NCBI GenBank assembly: GCA_029432775.1 | Contig: JAROAZ010000028.1 | Location: forward strand, 1-64,000 | Length of the DNA: 64,000 nt | Origin: Pontiellaceae bacterium B12227 | GTDB taxonomy: Bacteria; Verrucomicrobiota; Kiritimatiellia; Kiritimatiellales; Pontiellaceae | Direction of reading: 5' to 3' | In this document: positions 23,647 through 32,364 of the stretch, piece after piece | Layout of the letters: each line of letters starts with the position of its first letter | Position numbering within the stretch: the first letter of the stretch is position 1 | Translations under genes and position numbers: made by a program | The notes under the pieces: model-generated | The model's database searches: none | The model's input: only the letters and a program-made list of their open reading frames with translations | What the model was told of the DNA's origin: nothing

Positions 23647-23676
23647 AGGACCGGTCCATTGGATCGGTCCTTTTTT
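23647..23676 (+). terminator. terminator displaced from tRNA-Leu by integration
   Basis: AGGACCG, an 11-nt loop, then CGGTCCT and a T-run, only 8 bp after the attR core. Before integration it would have followed tRNA-Leu directly; the element has moved it 5 kb away. Confidence 0.75.
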
Positions 23677-23910
23677 GTGGCTGCGTCACGACAGAACGGG
23701 AGGCTCACAAGGAGGCGCAAGAAGTTCGACGAGGCACTAACGATTATTTGCGGTAAGCATTGTTAATCAGAGAGCGCTAACGTGGCAGAACCGCCCTCGA
23801 TCTGTATTTGATGGATAGCCGGGTCTTTACTTGCTGGATGTAAAATGGTGGTATTTTAACCATTGAATATAAATACCCTCAGAGGGCGTCAACTTCATGC
23901 AGGAACGATT

Positions 23911-25737
23911 ATGAATAGAACATTTGTCGGCTATACCACTTCAGTACTCTGTCTCGTATTAAGTCTGACTGGCTGCAGTCAGAAAACGAAAAGCGAAGCC
24001 ATTCAGGACTGGAAGCTGAAGGGCAACACGGAAAAAATTATTCAGCAGCTTGCTGATCCGCAGCAGGCGATCTGCCTTGAAGCCATTGATGCGCTTGTGG
24101 AGCTTCAGGCAAAGGATGCTATTGAGCCGCTGGGAGCGCTCTTTGCCAATCCGGACCTGATTCGTGTCCATGCCGCCGCCGACGCGATTGCGGAAATTGG
24201 CGGTCCGGAGATTGAGCCGCTGATGCTTGAGGCCATTACACTGGATACCGTGCCGGCACGCATTACCGGCGCCACCGCGCTGGGGAGCTTCAAGTCGGCC
24301 GAGGCGGTGAATGCATTGATCATTGCGCTGGATGATTATAAATATGAAAAGATTGTTTTGGCGGCCATTAAATCGCTTGGTCAGACTGGCGATCCCAAGG
24401 CGGTTGATCCGCTCTGCAAGAAGCTTCATGAGCGATCATATGGCATACGGGAAGCCTGTGTTGAAGCGCTGAGCCGGATCGGGAGCGAGGGTGCTCTGAA
24501 GGGCATCGCATCGCGGCTGGGGGATGTGAATGAAACGATTCGGACGGCGGCAACAAGTGCTCTGCAGGCAGCGGGCAAGCCGGCCGTACCTTTTGCGCAG
24601 GAGGCTCTCCGCGAAGAAAATCACCTGGCACGTGCAAATGCGATTAAGGTACTGGACGGCATTGGTGCAGTTCCGGCGTCCGGAAGCAACCTGGTTTGGT
24701 ATCACCTCGCTAAGTTCACGGTTGAGGAAAGCAGCGAGGTGGATCCAGCCGGCGCGGTGGTATTCGATTCCATTGAAGATCGTCTTCCCGGGCTGTTGGA
24801 AGGGCTGGTGCATCGAACGCCTGCGGTTCGGGAATATGCCTTCATTGCACTTGAAAACATGGGGGAGACCGCAGTGGATGCGGTGCAGGAAACTGCCGAA
24901 GAGAAAGCCGCGCCGGAGGCACTGGGCTGGTTGGGTAAGCGTTCTGAATGGTGTGGAGCGCCCGACTGGCGACTGGATCTGTGGGGAGCAGCAACCGCAT
25001 TGAATCCGCGGTTTTATAATAATCAGGCCTATGTTGACCTTCTTGCAAAAGGAGGTCTTGAGGCGGAAAAAGTAATGTCGGCGGAGCAGTTTAAACCCCT
25101 GCGGGAAATTATTCCCTTCCTGCTGTTCCAGCTTGCAGATGTTGAATCGGACGATGACGCTCGGGAGCAGCAGGCCGAGCGATGCCGGGCGCAGGCAAAA
25201 GAACATCTGATTGATGCCGGGCACAAAGCGGCTTTTCCCCTTATTGCAGCATTGAGCGGCGACAACCACAGCATTGCTGTTCAGTCCGCGCGCATCCTGA
25301 ACACGATGGGCGGAGCACGCGTTGAACGATTGGTAGTCGATGAGTACGTTAAACAGCTGGGGGTGGGAGAGGAACAGCTCCCGGATGAGCAGGCTGCCGG
25401 TGAAGGTACCGTTGCAAAACGTAACCCTTTCGAAGAACTCTCCGGGACTCCATTACACAACGCGCTGTTTGAACTGGATTTCCCGGCTCTTGATCCCATG
25501 CGGAAAAAGATCCGGCCTTCTGCCGCGCAAGCTATTCAGGAATTTAAGGCTAAGCACCCCGACGTAACTGTCATCAGCCTTCCTCAGAATGAACGAGGCA
25601 GGCACTTCGCCGACGCCGTCCCGATCCGCCTGAGCTATTATAAACATCAAAAAATGAATGAGCTGAAGGTGGTCTATCGCCTGAACTCGGACAAGGACTG
25701 GATTTTGGCCACTCCGATTCCTGATGAGCTGCCCTGA
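23911..25737 (+). CDS. HEAT-repeat lipoprotein
   Basis: 608 aa. The signal peptide MNRTFVGYTTSVLCLVLSL ends in the lipobox LTGC, so the mature protein starts at a lipid-modified Cys. Tandem HEAT/PBS-lyase-type repeats follow (about 30-370, for example AVDPLCKKLHERSYGIREAC and ALSRIGSEGALKGIASRLGD), forming an alpha-solenoid, probably a protein-binding scaffold on a membrane surface. The C-terminal part is unique. ATG 23911 is chosen because AGGAACG precedes it and the signal peptide starts there. Confidence 0.85.
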   Translation: MNRTFVGYTTSVLCLVLSLTGCSQKTKSEAIQDWKLKGNTEKIIQQLADPQQAICLEAIDALVELQAKDAIEPLGALFANPDLIRVHAAADAIAEIGGPEIEPLMLEAITLDTVPARITGATALGSFKSAEAVNALIIALDDYKYEKIVLAAIKSLGQTGDPKAVDPLCKKLHERSYGIREACVEALSRIGSEGALKGIASRLGDVNETIRTAATSALQAAGKPAVPFAQEALREENHLARANAIKVLDGIGAVPASGSNLVWYHLAKFTVEESSEVDPAGAVVFDSIEDRLPGLLEGLVHRTPAVREYAFIALENMGETAVDAVQETAEEKAAPEALGWLGKRSEWCGAPDWRLDLWGAATALNPRFYNNQAYVDLLAKGGLEAEKVMSAEQFKPLREIIPFLLFQLADVESDDDAREQQAERCRAQAKEHLIDAGHKAAFPLIAALSGDNHSIAVQSARILNTMGGARVERLVVDEYVKQLGVGEEQLPDEQAAGEGTVAKRNPFEELSGTPLHNALFELDFPALDPMRKKIRPSAAQAIQEFKAKHPDVTVISLPQNERGRHFADAVPIRLSYYKHQKMNELKVVYRLNSDKDWILATPIPDELP

Positions 25738-25777
25738 TTTTTTCAGTACCTAGTCGGAACTCGTCAGAAAATAAAGG

Positions 25778-25806
25778 CTGTTCCGGAAAAGTCCGGGCAG
25801 GTTTTT
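25778..25806 (+). terminator. probable terminator after the HEAT lipoprotein
   Basis: CTGTTCCGG, loop AAAAGT, CCGGGCAG, then GTTTTTG. The stem has one mismatch pair, so strength is uncertain. Confidence 0.5.
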
Positions 25807-25965
25807 GCACTCCGTGACCGTTTGCATAAGCCCGGATCGTTTAGGCAGGACGGTTGAAACCTGTGATTTTTCAGAGAATCTTGCGGAATTCAAAAAAAAT
25901 GGATTTTCCCTCTTGTACGGGAAAATAATTCGTGTACCTTCATCCGCCTCTTAACGAGAAAAGAT

Positions 25966-26042
<77 letters not shown>

Positions 26043-26050
26043 ACTTTGAA

Positions 26051-26081
26051 GGCCGACTGGAAACAGTCGGTCTTTTTTTTT
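26051..26081 (+). terminator. rho-independent terminator after tRNA-fMet
   Basis: GCCGACTG, loop GAAA, CAGTCGGT, then a run of T. Confidence 0.9.
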
Positions 26082-26135
26082 GCCCGGAACGCTGGGGATG
26101 GTTACATTTAAACCTTCATTTTTTAGGAGAAAACG

Positions 26136-26810
26136 ATGCCGGATATTCAGATTATGCCTTCCATTCTAGCTGCGGACTTTGGTCATTTGGCCGCTGGGTG
26201 CAAGCGCGCCGAGGAATCGGGTGCGGACCAGATTCATGTGGATGTGATGGACGGGGTCTTTGTTCCGAACATCAGTTTCGGGCCGGATGTGGTGAAAATG
26301 TCGGCGGCGAATGTATCGATTCCTCAGAACGTGCATCTCATGGTAAAGCGTCCGCAGGATCACCTGCAGGCTTTCATTGATGCGGGCTCGGATACGGTTC
26401 AGATTCATATTGAAGCTGATTGCCCGATTGTGGAAACGCTGGCGGCGATTCGCAAGGCGGGGAAACGCCCGGCCATTACCATCAACCCGGAAACGCCTGC
26501 CGAGAGCATTTTTCACTGTCTGGAAGAGCGGCTGGTGGATGAGGTGCTGGTGATGTCGGTACATCCGGGCTTCGGCGGCCAGAGCTATATTGCCGAAGTG
26601 GAGTCGAAGGTGGCGCAGATCCGCCGGATGGCGGACTGGGTGGATATTGCGATCGACGGCGGGATTGACGATAAAACCGTGCGCCGTGCAGCAGCGGTGG
26701 GCTGCAATCTGTTTGTGGCCGGTTCCTATCTCTATAAGCAGGAAGACATGGCCGCTGCCATTTCCGACCTTCGGAAACAGGCGAAGGAAAGCTACTGCTC
26801 AGCTATCTAA
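26136..26810 (+). CDS. rpe: ribulose-phosphate 3-epimerase
   Basis: 224 aa TIM barrel that interconverts ribulose 5-phosphate and xylulose 5-phosphate in the pentose phosphate pathway. Family motifs are MPSILAADFGHL, HVDVMDGVFVPNISFGPDV with metal and catalytic Asp, HLMVKRP, VMSVHPGFGGQ and the catalytic IDGGI. AGGAG lies 7 bp before ATG. A repeat separates it from a convergent transporter gene. Xylulose 5-phosphate is also the product of xylose catabolism, which fits the xylan locus further on, but there is no genetic link. Confidence 0.96.
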   Translation: MPDIQIMPSILAADFGHLAAGCKRAEESGADQIHVDVMDGVFVPNISFGPDVVKMSAANVSIPQNVHLMVKRPQDHLQAFIDAGSDTVQIHIEADCPIVETLAAIRKAGKRPAITINPETPAESIFHCLEERLVDEVLVMSVHPGFGGQSYIAEVESKVAQIRRMADWVDIAIDGGIDDKTVRRAAAVGCNLFVAGSYLYKQEDMAAAISDLRKQAKESYCSAI

Positions 26811-26835
26811 TAACACACGCTAATCTTCAGGTTTA

Positions 26836-26906
26836 TTCCTCGCAGAGCCGCAGAGATCGCAGAGAAAAGAACGACACGCTCCGCGACCTCCGCGACTCTG
26901 TGAGGA
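26836..26906. repeat. intergenic inverted repeat (cgcagag / ctctgtg type)
   Basis: TTCCTCGCAGAGCCGCAGAG at the left is mirrored by CTCCGCGACTCTGTGAGGA at the right. It sits exactly in the gap between convergent rpe and the symporter gene, so it could act as a bidirectional terminator. Confidence 0.7.
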
Positions 26907-26909
26907 GTT

Positions 26910-28361
26910 TTATTTTTTGTTCCAGATGGTGAGGTCTTTCGGGGCTTCCGGGGATTGGAAGAAGCGGCTGGCGATGAGGCCGATTCCGAAGGCCACGAGG
27001 AATGAGATGGTGAAGTAGTTAATCTCATGCACTTCGGTGAACTTCTGAATCCAGACACTGGAAATCAGCGATGCGGCGAGGCCGACGAGCCAGCCTTTAA
27101 AGTTCCCTTTACGGGTCAGCACGCCCATCAGGAAGAGCGCCAGCACCGGCGCGCTGAACATGCCCATGAAGCTGAAAAAGGCTTTAAGGATTCCTTCAAT
27201 CGTAGAAACGTAGAATGCCAGACCCGTGGCCAGGATGCCGAGTGCCACTGTGAGGATTCGTGCCAGCCGCACTTCGTTTTTAGCACCTTTAGTAAAATCA
27301 TTGATGACCACAGTGGCGATGGAGTTGATGCCGGAATCCATGGATGACATGGCGGCGGCAAAGACGGCGGTGATGAGTAGTCCGGAAATGCCCTGCGGCA
27401 GATAGTGGATGATGTAGTAGGGCATGACCTTATCCGGTGAAATATCGGCCGGAAGTTCCAATGGTTGGAAAAAGGTGAAGAGTCCGAGTCCGATGAACAT
27501 CAGCAGGGCGATGATGAAAAAGTCGGTGCAGGCATTGAAGGCGACGGACTTGATGGTTTTCTTCATGGAGCCGGTGGCCATGAGCCGCTGGACGGTGACC
27601 TGATCGGTTCCGTAGTCCTGCATCAGCTGGAAAAAGAAGGAGATGGCCACGGCCGGGCCGGTCATGGTGAAGAGGTTGAATTTCCAGTCGGCAATATGCA
27701 GGCGGCCGGTTTCCGCGGCAACGGCCATAATTTTCCCGGCGCCGCCTTCAATTCCGTTCGTCAGGCTGATCGCCACCCAGATGGCTCCGCCGATGAGGAT
27801 GATGAACTGGATGGCATCGGTCCAGACCACGGCGGCGAGTCCGCCGAGGGCGGTGTAGGCCGTGGCGAGCAGGCCCATCATGCAGATGCAGATCCAGAGC
27901 GGAATGCCGGTGACGATCGACATGGCCATGGCCGGCGCATAGACCACGGTGCCGAGCCAGCCCAGTCGGGCGAGAATGAAGAGCCCGGCCACGCCATAGC
28001 GCGCGGACGGACCGAAGCGCTTCTGAATGTATTCGTAGGAGGTAGTGACCCGGAGCCGGTGATAGAGCGGATAGAACAGCAACAGGATGAACGGTGCCAC
28101 GATCGGGCTCATGATGCAGACAATGATGAGCGCGATATTTTCGGAGTAGGCGGTGCCGGGCAGGCCGAGATAGGTGACGGCGCTGGTGAGCGAGGCATAC
28201 ATGCTCATGGCCACCGCAATCCACGGAAGCTTTCGCCCGCCGAGGAAAAACATCTCGGCGTCTTCCTGTTTCCGAGAGAAATAGAACCCGACGCCCAGCA
28301 TGCCGGCGAGATAGATCGCCAGCACGGTGTAGTTGAGGGTGCCGAAGGTTATGTTTTCCAT
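26910..28361 (-). CDS. sodium:solute symporter (SSS family)
   Basis: 483 aa inner-membrane protein with about 13 hydrophobic segments. N-terminal YTVLAIYLAGMLGVGFYFSR and FFLGGRKLPWIAVAMSMYAS (residues 34-53) are the SSS hallmark, and FSFMGMFSAPVLALFLMGVL lies near the C-terminus. It carries out Na+-coupled uptake of a small organic solute, probably a sugar or sugar acid. The gene starts 3 bp after the stop of the alcohol dehydrogenase gene, so the two form an operon. A motif copy encodes FQPLE. Confidence 0.9.
   Translation of the reverse strand: MENITFGTLNYTVLAIYLAGMLGVGFYFSRKQEDAEMFFLGGRKLPWIAVAMSMYASLTSAVTYLGLPGTAYSENIALIIVCIMSPIVAPFILLLFYPLYHRLRVTTSYEYIQKRFGPSARYGVAGLFILARLGWLGTVVYAPAMAMSIVTGIPLWICICMMGLLATAYTALGGLAAVVWTDAIQFIILIGGAIWVAISLTNGIEGGAGKIMAVAAETGRLHIADWKFNLFTMTGPAVAISFFFQLMQDYGTDQVTVQRLMATGSMKKTIKSVAFNACTDFFIIALLMFIGLGLFTFFQPLELPADISPDKVMPYYIIHYLPQGISGLLITAVFAAAMSSMDSGINSIATVVINDFTKGAKNEVRLARILTVALGILATGLAFYVSTIEGILKAFFSFMGMFSAPVLALFLMGVLTRKGNFKGWLVGLAASLISSVWIQKFTEVHEINYFTISFLVAFGIGLIASRFFQSPEAPKDLTIWNKK
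27456..27470. repeat. TTCCA-N5-TGGAA motif copy
   Basis: TTCCAATGGTTGGAA inside the symporter gene, reading FQPLE. One-mismatch copies occur in the same gene at 26946 and 27049. Confidence 0.9.
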
Positions 28362-28364
28362 GAT

Positions 28365-29555
28365 TTAAAGGTAGAGCGTGGCATCGCCGTCCACTGGCGG
28401 GTGCAGGGAGTCTTCGAGGATGATTCGAAGTTCACGGTCGGTGAGCTCAGTCGGATTGCCTTTCATGCTGCTGGCATTCCGGGCTTTCTCGATAATGGCC
28501 GGGAAGTCATCTTCGGTGATGCCGAATTCGGAGAGGCCCGGCACAAACATCTGCATGCAGATGCCTGCGAGACGTTCGAGGGCATCATCAATGGTGGCTG
28601 ACGGGTTGTTCAGAATAATTCTGGAGGCCTCTTTGAATTTTTCCAGTCCCGGATTGCGGGAGTCTCTTTCTATCAGGGCCTGGTAGTTTATTCTGGCGGT
28701 GGCCGGAAGGAGGCTGGCGCAGACCATGCCGTGCGGAGCTTTAAACATGCCGCCGATGGGGCCGGCAAAGCCGTGAACGGCCCCGAGCCCGGCATTGGCG
28801 AGGGCCAGTCCGCCGCACAGACTGGCAAAGGCCATGTCGGTGCGGGCATTGATGTCTTCGGGATGGAGGTAGGCCCTATACAGCGAACGGGACACGCGCT
28901 TGAGGCCTTCGCGGCAGATGCCGTCGGTGAGGGCGTTGGCTTTATGGGAAATGAAGGCTTCGAGCAGTTGGACAAATGCGTCCAGACCGGTGCTTGCGGT
29001 GACTTCCGGCGACATGGTGAGGGTCAGTTCCGGATCTACCAGGGCGATAGATGGAAGCATTTTCGGGTGGCGCATGCTGACCTTGACCTGGTTTTCTTCG
29101 CATTTCAGCACGGCGTTGCGGGTGACTTCCGATCCGGTTCCGGCGGTGGTCGGAATGGCGATGCAGGGGGCGGGGTCTTCGGTGAGGGGATTGCCTTGGC
29201 CGATCACCTCGAGGTAGTTCATCACGTCATCGGTATTCGTGAGCAGGGCGGCCATGGCTTTGCCGGCATCGATGATGCTGCCGCCGCCGAAGGCAATCAC
29301 GAAGTCGCACCCCAGCTCGCGGGCGCCGGCGGAAAGTTTGGAAATGCGCTCAACGGTCGGTTCGCCTTTAATGCTGAAGGCGGCGGGTTCAACCCCGCAT
29401 GCTTTCAGCATGTTGAAGACCGGACCGATGCGTTCGGCGCTGGTGCCGGTCACGAGGGCTGCTTTTTTGCCCATCCCCTGAATCAGGTTCGGGAGTTCGG
29501 CCAGCTTGCCCGGGCCGAAAATGATACGTTGTGCGGTGGCAAATTCAAAAGTCAT
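28365..29555 (-). CDS. iron-containing alcohol dehydrogenase
   Basis: 396 aa group III dehydrogenase. The NAD-binding segment is VIAFGGGSIIDAGKAMAALL. IPTTAGTGSEVTRNAVL follows, and the metal-ligand regions ISHKANALTDG, AVHGFAGP and APHGMVC supply the Asp/His ligands. The family reduces or oxidises short alcohols, diols or lactaldehyde. It is first in an operon with a Na+/solute symporter, pointing to catabolism of a small imported alcohol or sugar-derived compound. GGAG 8 bp before the start lies in a degenerate copy of the 15-bp motif. Confidence 0.92.
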   Translation of the reverse strand: MTFEFATAQRIIFGPGKLAELPNLIQGMGKKAALVTGTSAERIGPVFNMLKACGVEPAAFSIKGEPTVERISKLSAGARELGCDFVIAFGGGSIIDAGKAMAALLTNTDDVMNYLEVIGQGNPLTEDPAPCIAIPTTAGTGSEVTRNAVLKCEENQVKVSMRHPKMLPSIALVDPELTLTMSPEVTASTGLDAFVQLLEAFISHKANALTDGICREGLKRVSRSLYRAYLHPEDINARTDMAFASLCGGLALANAGLGAVHGFAGPIGGMFKAPHGMVCASLLPATARINYQALIERDSRNPGLEKFKEASRIILNNPSATIDDALERLAGICMQMFVPGLSEFGITEDDFPAIIEKARNASSMKGNPTELTDRELRIILEDSLHPPVDGDATLYL

Positions 29556-29679
29556 TAAAAAATCTCCAAAGGTTGGGGAAATAGATTAATCAGGGCGGAT
29601 GCCTTGTCCAGAATCATTTTGACAATAGAGGCGGATGCGCTAAATTCCGACCTCTTTTGATTTTTAGCCGGAGGGCGTT

Positions 29680-29961
29680 ATGCCGACCTATGATTATAAA
29701 TGTAAAGATTGCGGCCATCACTTTGAGGCTTTTCACAGTATGTCTGCCGATCCGTTGACGGATTGTCCGGAATGCGAGGGGCAGGTGGAGCGGCAGATCG
29801 GAATGGGAGCGGGGGTTTTGTTCAAAGGCTCCGGTTTCTACGAGACCGATTACCGAAGTTCGGGGTATAAAAAGGACAAAGCGTCGGATAAACCCGCGAA
29901 ATCGGCCCCGAAAAAGGATGAAAAGTCCGCTTCCAAAAAGGATGCGAAAAAGGCACAGTAG
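29680..29961 (+). CDS. FmdB-family zinc-ribbon protein
   Basis: 93 aa. MPTYDYKCKDCGHHFEAF and CPECEG give the four-Cys zinc ribbon; GVLFKGSGFYETDY is the conserved second half. The C-terminus is a Lys/Asp/Ala/Ser tail (KSAPKKDEKSASKKDAKKAQ). GGAGG lies 5 bp before ATG. The family is named after a formamidase regulator, but its true role is unclear. It is a single gene between the dehydrogenase operon and the ABC-class ATPase. Confidence 0.92.
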   Translation: MPTYDYKCKDCGHHFEAFHSMSADPLTDCPECEGQVERQIGMGAGVLFKGSGFYETDYRSSGYKKDKASDKPAKSAPKKDEKSASKKDAKKAQ

Positions 29962-30024
29962 GCGGTCAATTGCGAATTTTGGTTGGGATGTCTTGTATAA
30001 CTGTAAAACAAGGAAAATTGGACT

Positions 30025-31764
30025 ATGAAGGATAAGAAGGAATTCTATACGCTGCTGACGGAACTGGATGGACAGCCGTTCTCGGAATATCAGCAGCTGG
30101 TCGGGGACTTCGATTTCACTCGCTATGTCATTAAATGTGCGGGCATTGATTTTGAATCTGAAGGCGCTGTTGCCCCGGTTTTCAGCATCCGCGTTCCTCA
30201 AACGATTGCTGAAATTCCTGAGTATCTTTTTGATACACCGGTTCGGCGTACCGCCATGGAGGACCTGCTGTTACGCCGCATGGCCGGCCGCATCGGCAAC
30301 ATTGCCAATTATGACGGGAGCGGTATTGCCCGCCGTCACGTCAGTGTTTCGGCTCCGAACCAGAAAATCCTTCCGCGTAACGCGCTGCAGCTGACTAAAG
30401 AATATATCGAAGTCCGCTTTACCATCACGTTGCCGACTCAGACCATTATTATCGATGGCGAACCGCTGGTTTCTATTGACGGAGCTATGGCTCAGCAGAT
30501 TTTCTACGAAGATCTCCCGGAAGTGGTCAGCAACAGTCTGCTCTATTGTAATATTGATATCGCCGAGGCCGACGAGCATGTAAACAATATGGAAGATGCC
30601 GACCGTCTCCGCCAGCACCTGGGTGCCAGTGGTCAGGTGGCTTTTGTTGCTGACGGGGCCCTGGTTACCCGCGAGACCGGCAGCGATTTCCCGGACTACG
30701 AGCGTGTGACTCCGGTCGAAATGGATGCAGAACTCGTTGAAGAGGTTGAAGTGCCGCATACCGGAGCGGTTCGCGGTGTAGGCATTCCGAACGGCCTGAC
30801 GCTGATTCTCGGCGAGTCCAACAGCGGACGCGTTGATTTGATGGATTCCATCTCGCAGGGCATCTATAACCACGTTCCCGGCGATGGCCGTGAGCATGTG
30901 GTTACGGTGGCCGATGCAGTTGCTGTGCGCTCGGAAGTGGGACGTTCCATTCAGCAGGTTGATATCTCGGCTTTTGCCACTTCACTTCCGGATGGAGGAA
31001 ATCCTTCGTCCTACACGACTAAAGGAGCTGGTTCCTTCACTTCGCAGGCGGCTTCCACAGTTGAGGCGCTCGAGGCCGGAGCCCGTGTTCTGTTGTTCGA
31101 TGAGCACAGTTCTTCGTCCACTTTCCTTTCGTCCGATACCCGCGTCAGCTCATTGCTCGGAGCCAGCAGTCGCAACACGCTGGCAGCCCGTGCCCGTCAG
31201 ATGGTTGATGAGCTGGGTATTTCCATGATTGTGGCCGGCAGCAGCCTGATTGCTGAATTTATTCCGATTGCCGACAAAATTCTGAAGGTTGAAAATTTCT
31301 GCATCAGCGATATTACGGAAGAAGCCAAGGGGCTTGAAATTACACCGTCCACTCCAGTGAACGACAGTGTGAATCTTTCCACCATGCTCAGCCGCTCGCG
31401 CTGGATTATGCCGAGTTCCATTGATCCGAGCATTGGCCGTGAAGATCTCGTGATTGAGACTGATGATGCTGACTTCCTGCAGTTTGGTCGTTCGCTGGTT
31501 GATCTGGATGCCGTTCGTCAGATTGCAGATTCCGATCAGGCCCGTGCAATCGGTTTTGTGCTCTACTATGCGAAGCTTCGCTACATGGATGAAGGCTATC
31601 CGATGCGCGAAATCCTCGACCTCGTCGACCGCGATCTCTCCAATGAAGGTCTCAATGCCCTCGTTCGCGACATCCGCGGCGATCTGGCCCGTCCGCGTCG
31701 TTACGAAGTGGCTGCGGCGATCAACCGCCTGCCGGCCTTCCGTGTATCGCACGTAACGGAATAG
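30025..31764 (+). CDS. ABC-class ATPase-like protein (PF09818 type) with degenerate Walker A
   Basis: 579 aa. The overall layout matches the predicted ABC-class ATPases of bacteria, archaea and plastids: N-terminal RIPQTIAEIP region, GRIGNIANYDGSG, IYNHVPGDGREHVVTV, SQAASTVEALEAGARVLLFDE (Walker B, D359 E360) and a C-terminal VDRDLSNEGL region. In the Walker A position there is GESNSGRV (263-270), where the family has a G-x4-GKS/T form: Arg269 replaces the Lys and Val270 the Ser/Thr. So ATP hydrolysis may be lost or altered. The role of the family is unknown. Confidence 0.8.
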   Translation: MKDKKEFYTLLTELDGQPFSEYQQLVGDFDFTRYVIKCAGIDFESEGAVAPVFSIRVPQTIAEIPEYLFDTPVRRTAMEDLLLRRMAGRIGNIANYDGSGIARRHVSVSAPNQKILPRNALQLTKEYIEVRFTITLPTQTIIIDGEPLVSIDGAMAQQIFYEDLPEVVSNSLLYCNIDIAEADEHVNNMEDADRLRQHLGASGQVAFVADGALVTRETGSDFPDYERVTPVEMDAELVEEVEVPHTGAVRGVGIPNGLTLILGESNSGRVDLMDSISQGIYNHVPGDGREHVVTVADAVAVRSEVGRSIQQVDISAFATSLPDGGNPSSYTTKGAGSFTSQAASTVEALEAGARVLLFDEHSSSSTFLSSDTRVSSLLGASSRNTLAARARQMVDELGISMIVAGSSLIAEFIPIADKILKVENFCISDITEEAKGLEITPSTPVNDSVNLSTMLSRSRWIMPSSIDPSIGREDLVIETDDADFLQFGRSLVDLDAVRQIADSDQARAIGFVLYYAKLRYMDEGYPMREILDLVDRDLSNEGLNALVRDIRGDLARPRRYEVAAAINRLPAFRVSHVTE

Positions 31765-31840
31765 TTCGGTCAAAGGTTGAAAGTCTGAAGGTCGGATGTC
31801 GCTTGCGGTGTTCGGCCTTTTCTTTTGTGGAGCTGATTGG

Positions 31841-32296
31841 ATGAAATTAGTGGTGCAGCGCGTTAAGAGCGCTTCGGTGACTGTGGACGGAGAGACCATC
31901 TCCGAAATCGGGCAGGGGTTGCTGGTGCTTTGTGGCGTGGGACACGACGACACCGTGCACGATGCCCGTTTCCTCGCAAAGAAAACGTCCAACCTGCGGA
32001 TCTTTGAAGATGCGGAAGGGAAGATGAATCTTTCCGTGCAGGAGGTTGGCGGCGAAATTTTATCGGTCAGCCAGTTCACGCTCTATGGCGACTGTAATAA
32101 GGGGAATCGGCCGAGTTTTATTGGTGCGGCCCGCCCGGAGCAGGGCGAGGCGCTTTTTAATGCCTATGTCCAGGCCTTGGAAAAACTCGGATTTGTTCCA
32201 AACACTGGAAGATTCGGGGCCGATATGAAGGTGGGCCTGCTCAACGACGGGCCCGTTACGCTGATGATGGAATCGACCGGACGGATTAAAGATTAA
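31841..32296 (+). CDS. dtd: D-aminoacyl-tRNA deacylase
   Basis: 151 aa. It removes D-amino acids (and Gly from mischarged tRNA-Ala) from tRNAs. The start is MKLVVQRVKSASVTVDGE; SVSQFTLYGD holds the active-site region and LLNDGPVT the second signature. ATG 31841 is the family start; the upstream ATG at 31796 adds a hydrophobic stretch unlike the family. Two adjacent 15-bp motifs lie here, one with one mismatch at 32168 and one full at 32196. The full copy encodes PNTGR right in front of the conserved FGADM. Confidence 0.95.
   Translation: MKLVVQRVKSASVTVDGETISEIGQGLLVLCGVGHDDTVHDARFLAKKTSNLRIFEDAEGKMNLSVQEVGGEILSVSQFTLYGDCNKGNRPSFIGAARPEQGEALFNAYVQALEKLGFVPNTGRFGADMKVGLLNDGPVTLMMESTGRIKD
32196..32210. 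repeat. TTCCA-N5-TGGAA motif copy
   Basis: TTCCAAACACTGGAA in dtd, encoding PNTGR; a one-mismatch copy starts 28 bp earlier. Confidence 0.85.
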
Positions 32297-32364
32297 GAGC
32301 ATTCGTTCTTCTGCAAGTGAAGCCATTCGTGTTTATTGGCGCTTACTATTTTTGAGGTGAAACT

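Noticed and set aside
23397..23720. Stand-alone 107-aa gene at the right end of the element
   Set aside because: Its first part lies outside the element and it shares the att-core frame with the integrase; it is better explained as the detached integrase tail.
24671..24685. TTCCGGCGTCCGGAA in the HEAT lipoprotein gene as a motif copy
   Set aside because: Same arm and spacer lengths, but the A/T core is replaced by G/C on both sides; kept out as probable chance.
31796..31840. Signal-peptide-like extension of dtd
   Set aside because: Dtd is a cytoplasmic tRNA editing enzyme and its conserved start MKLVVQRV is at 31841.
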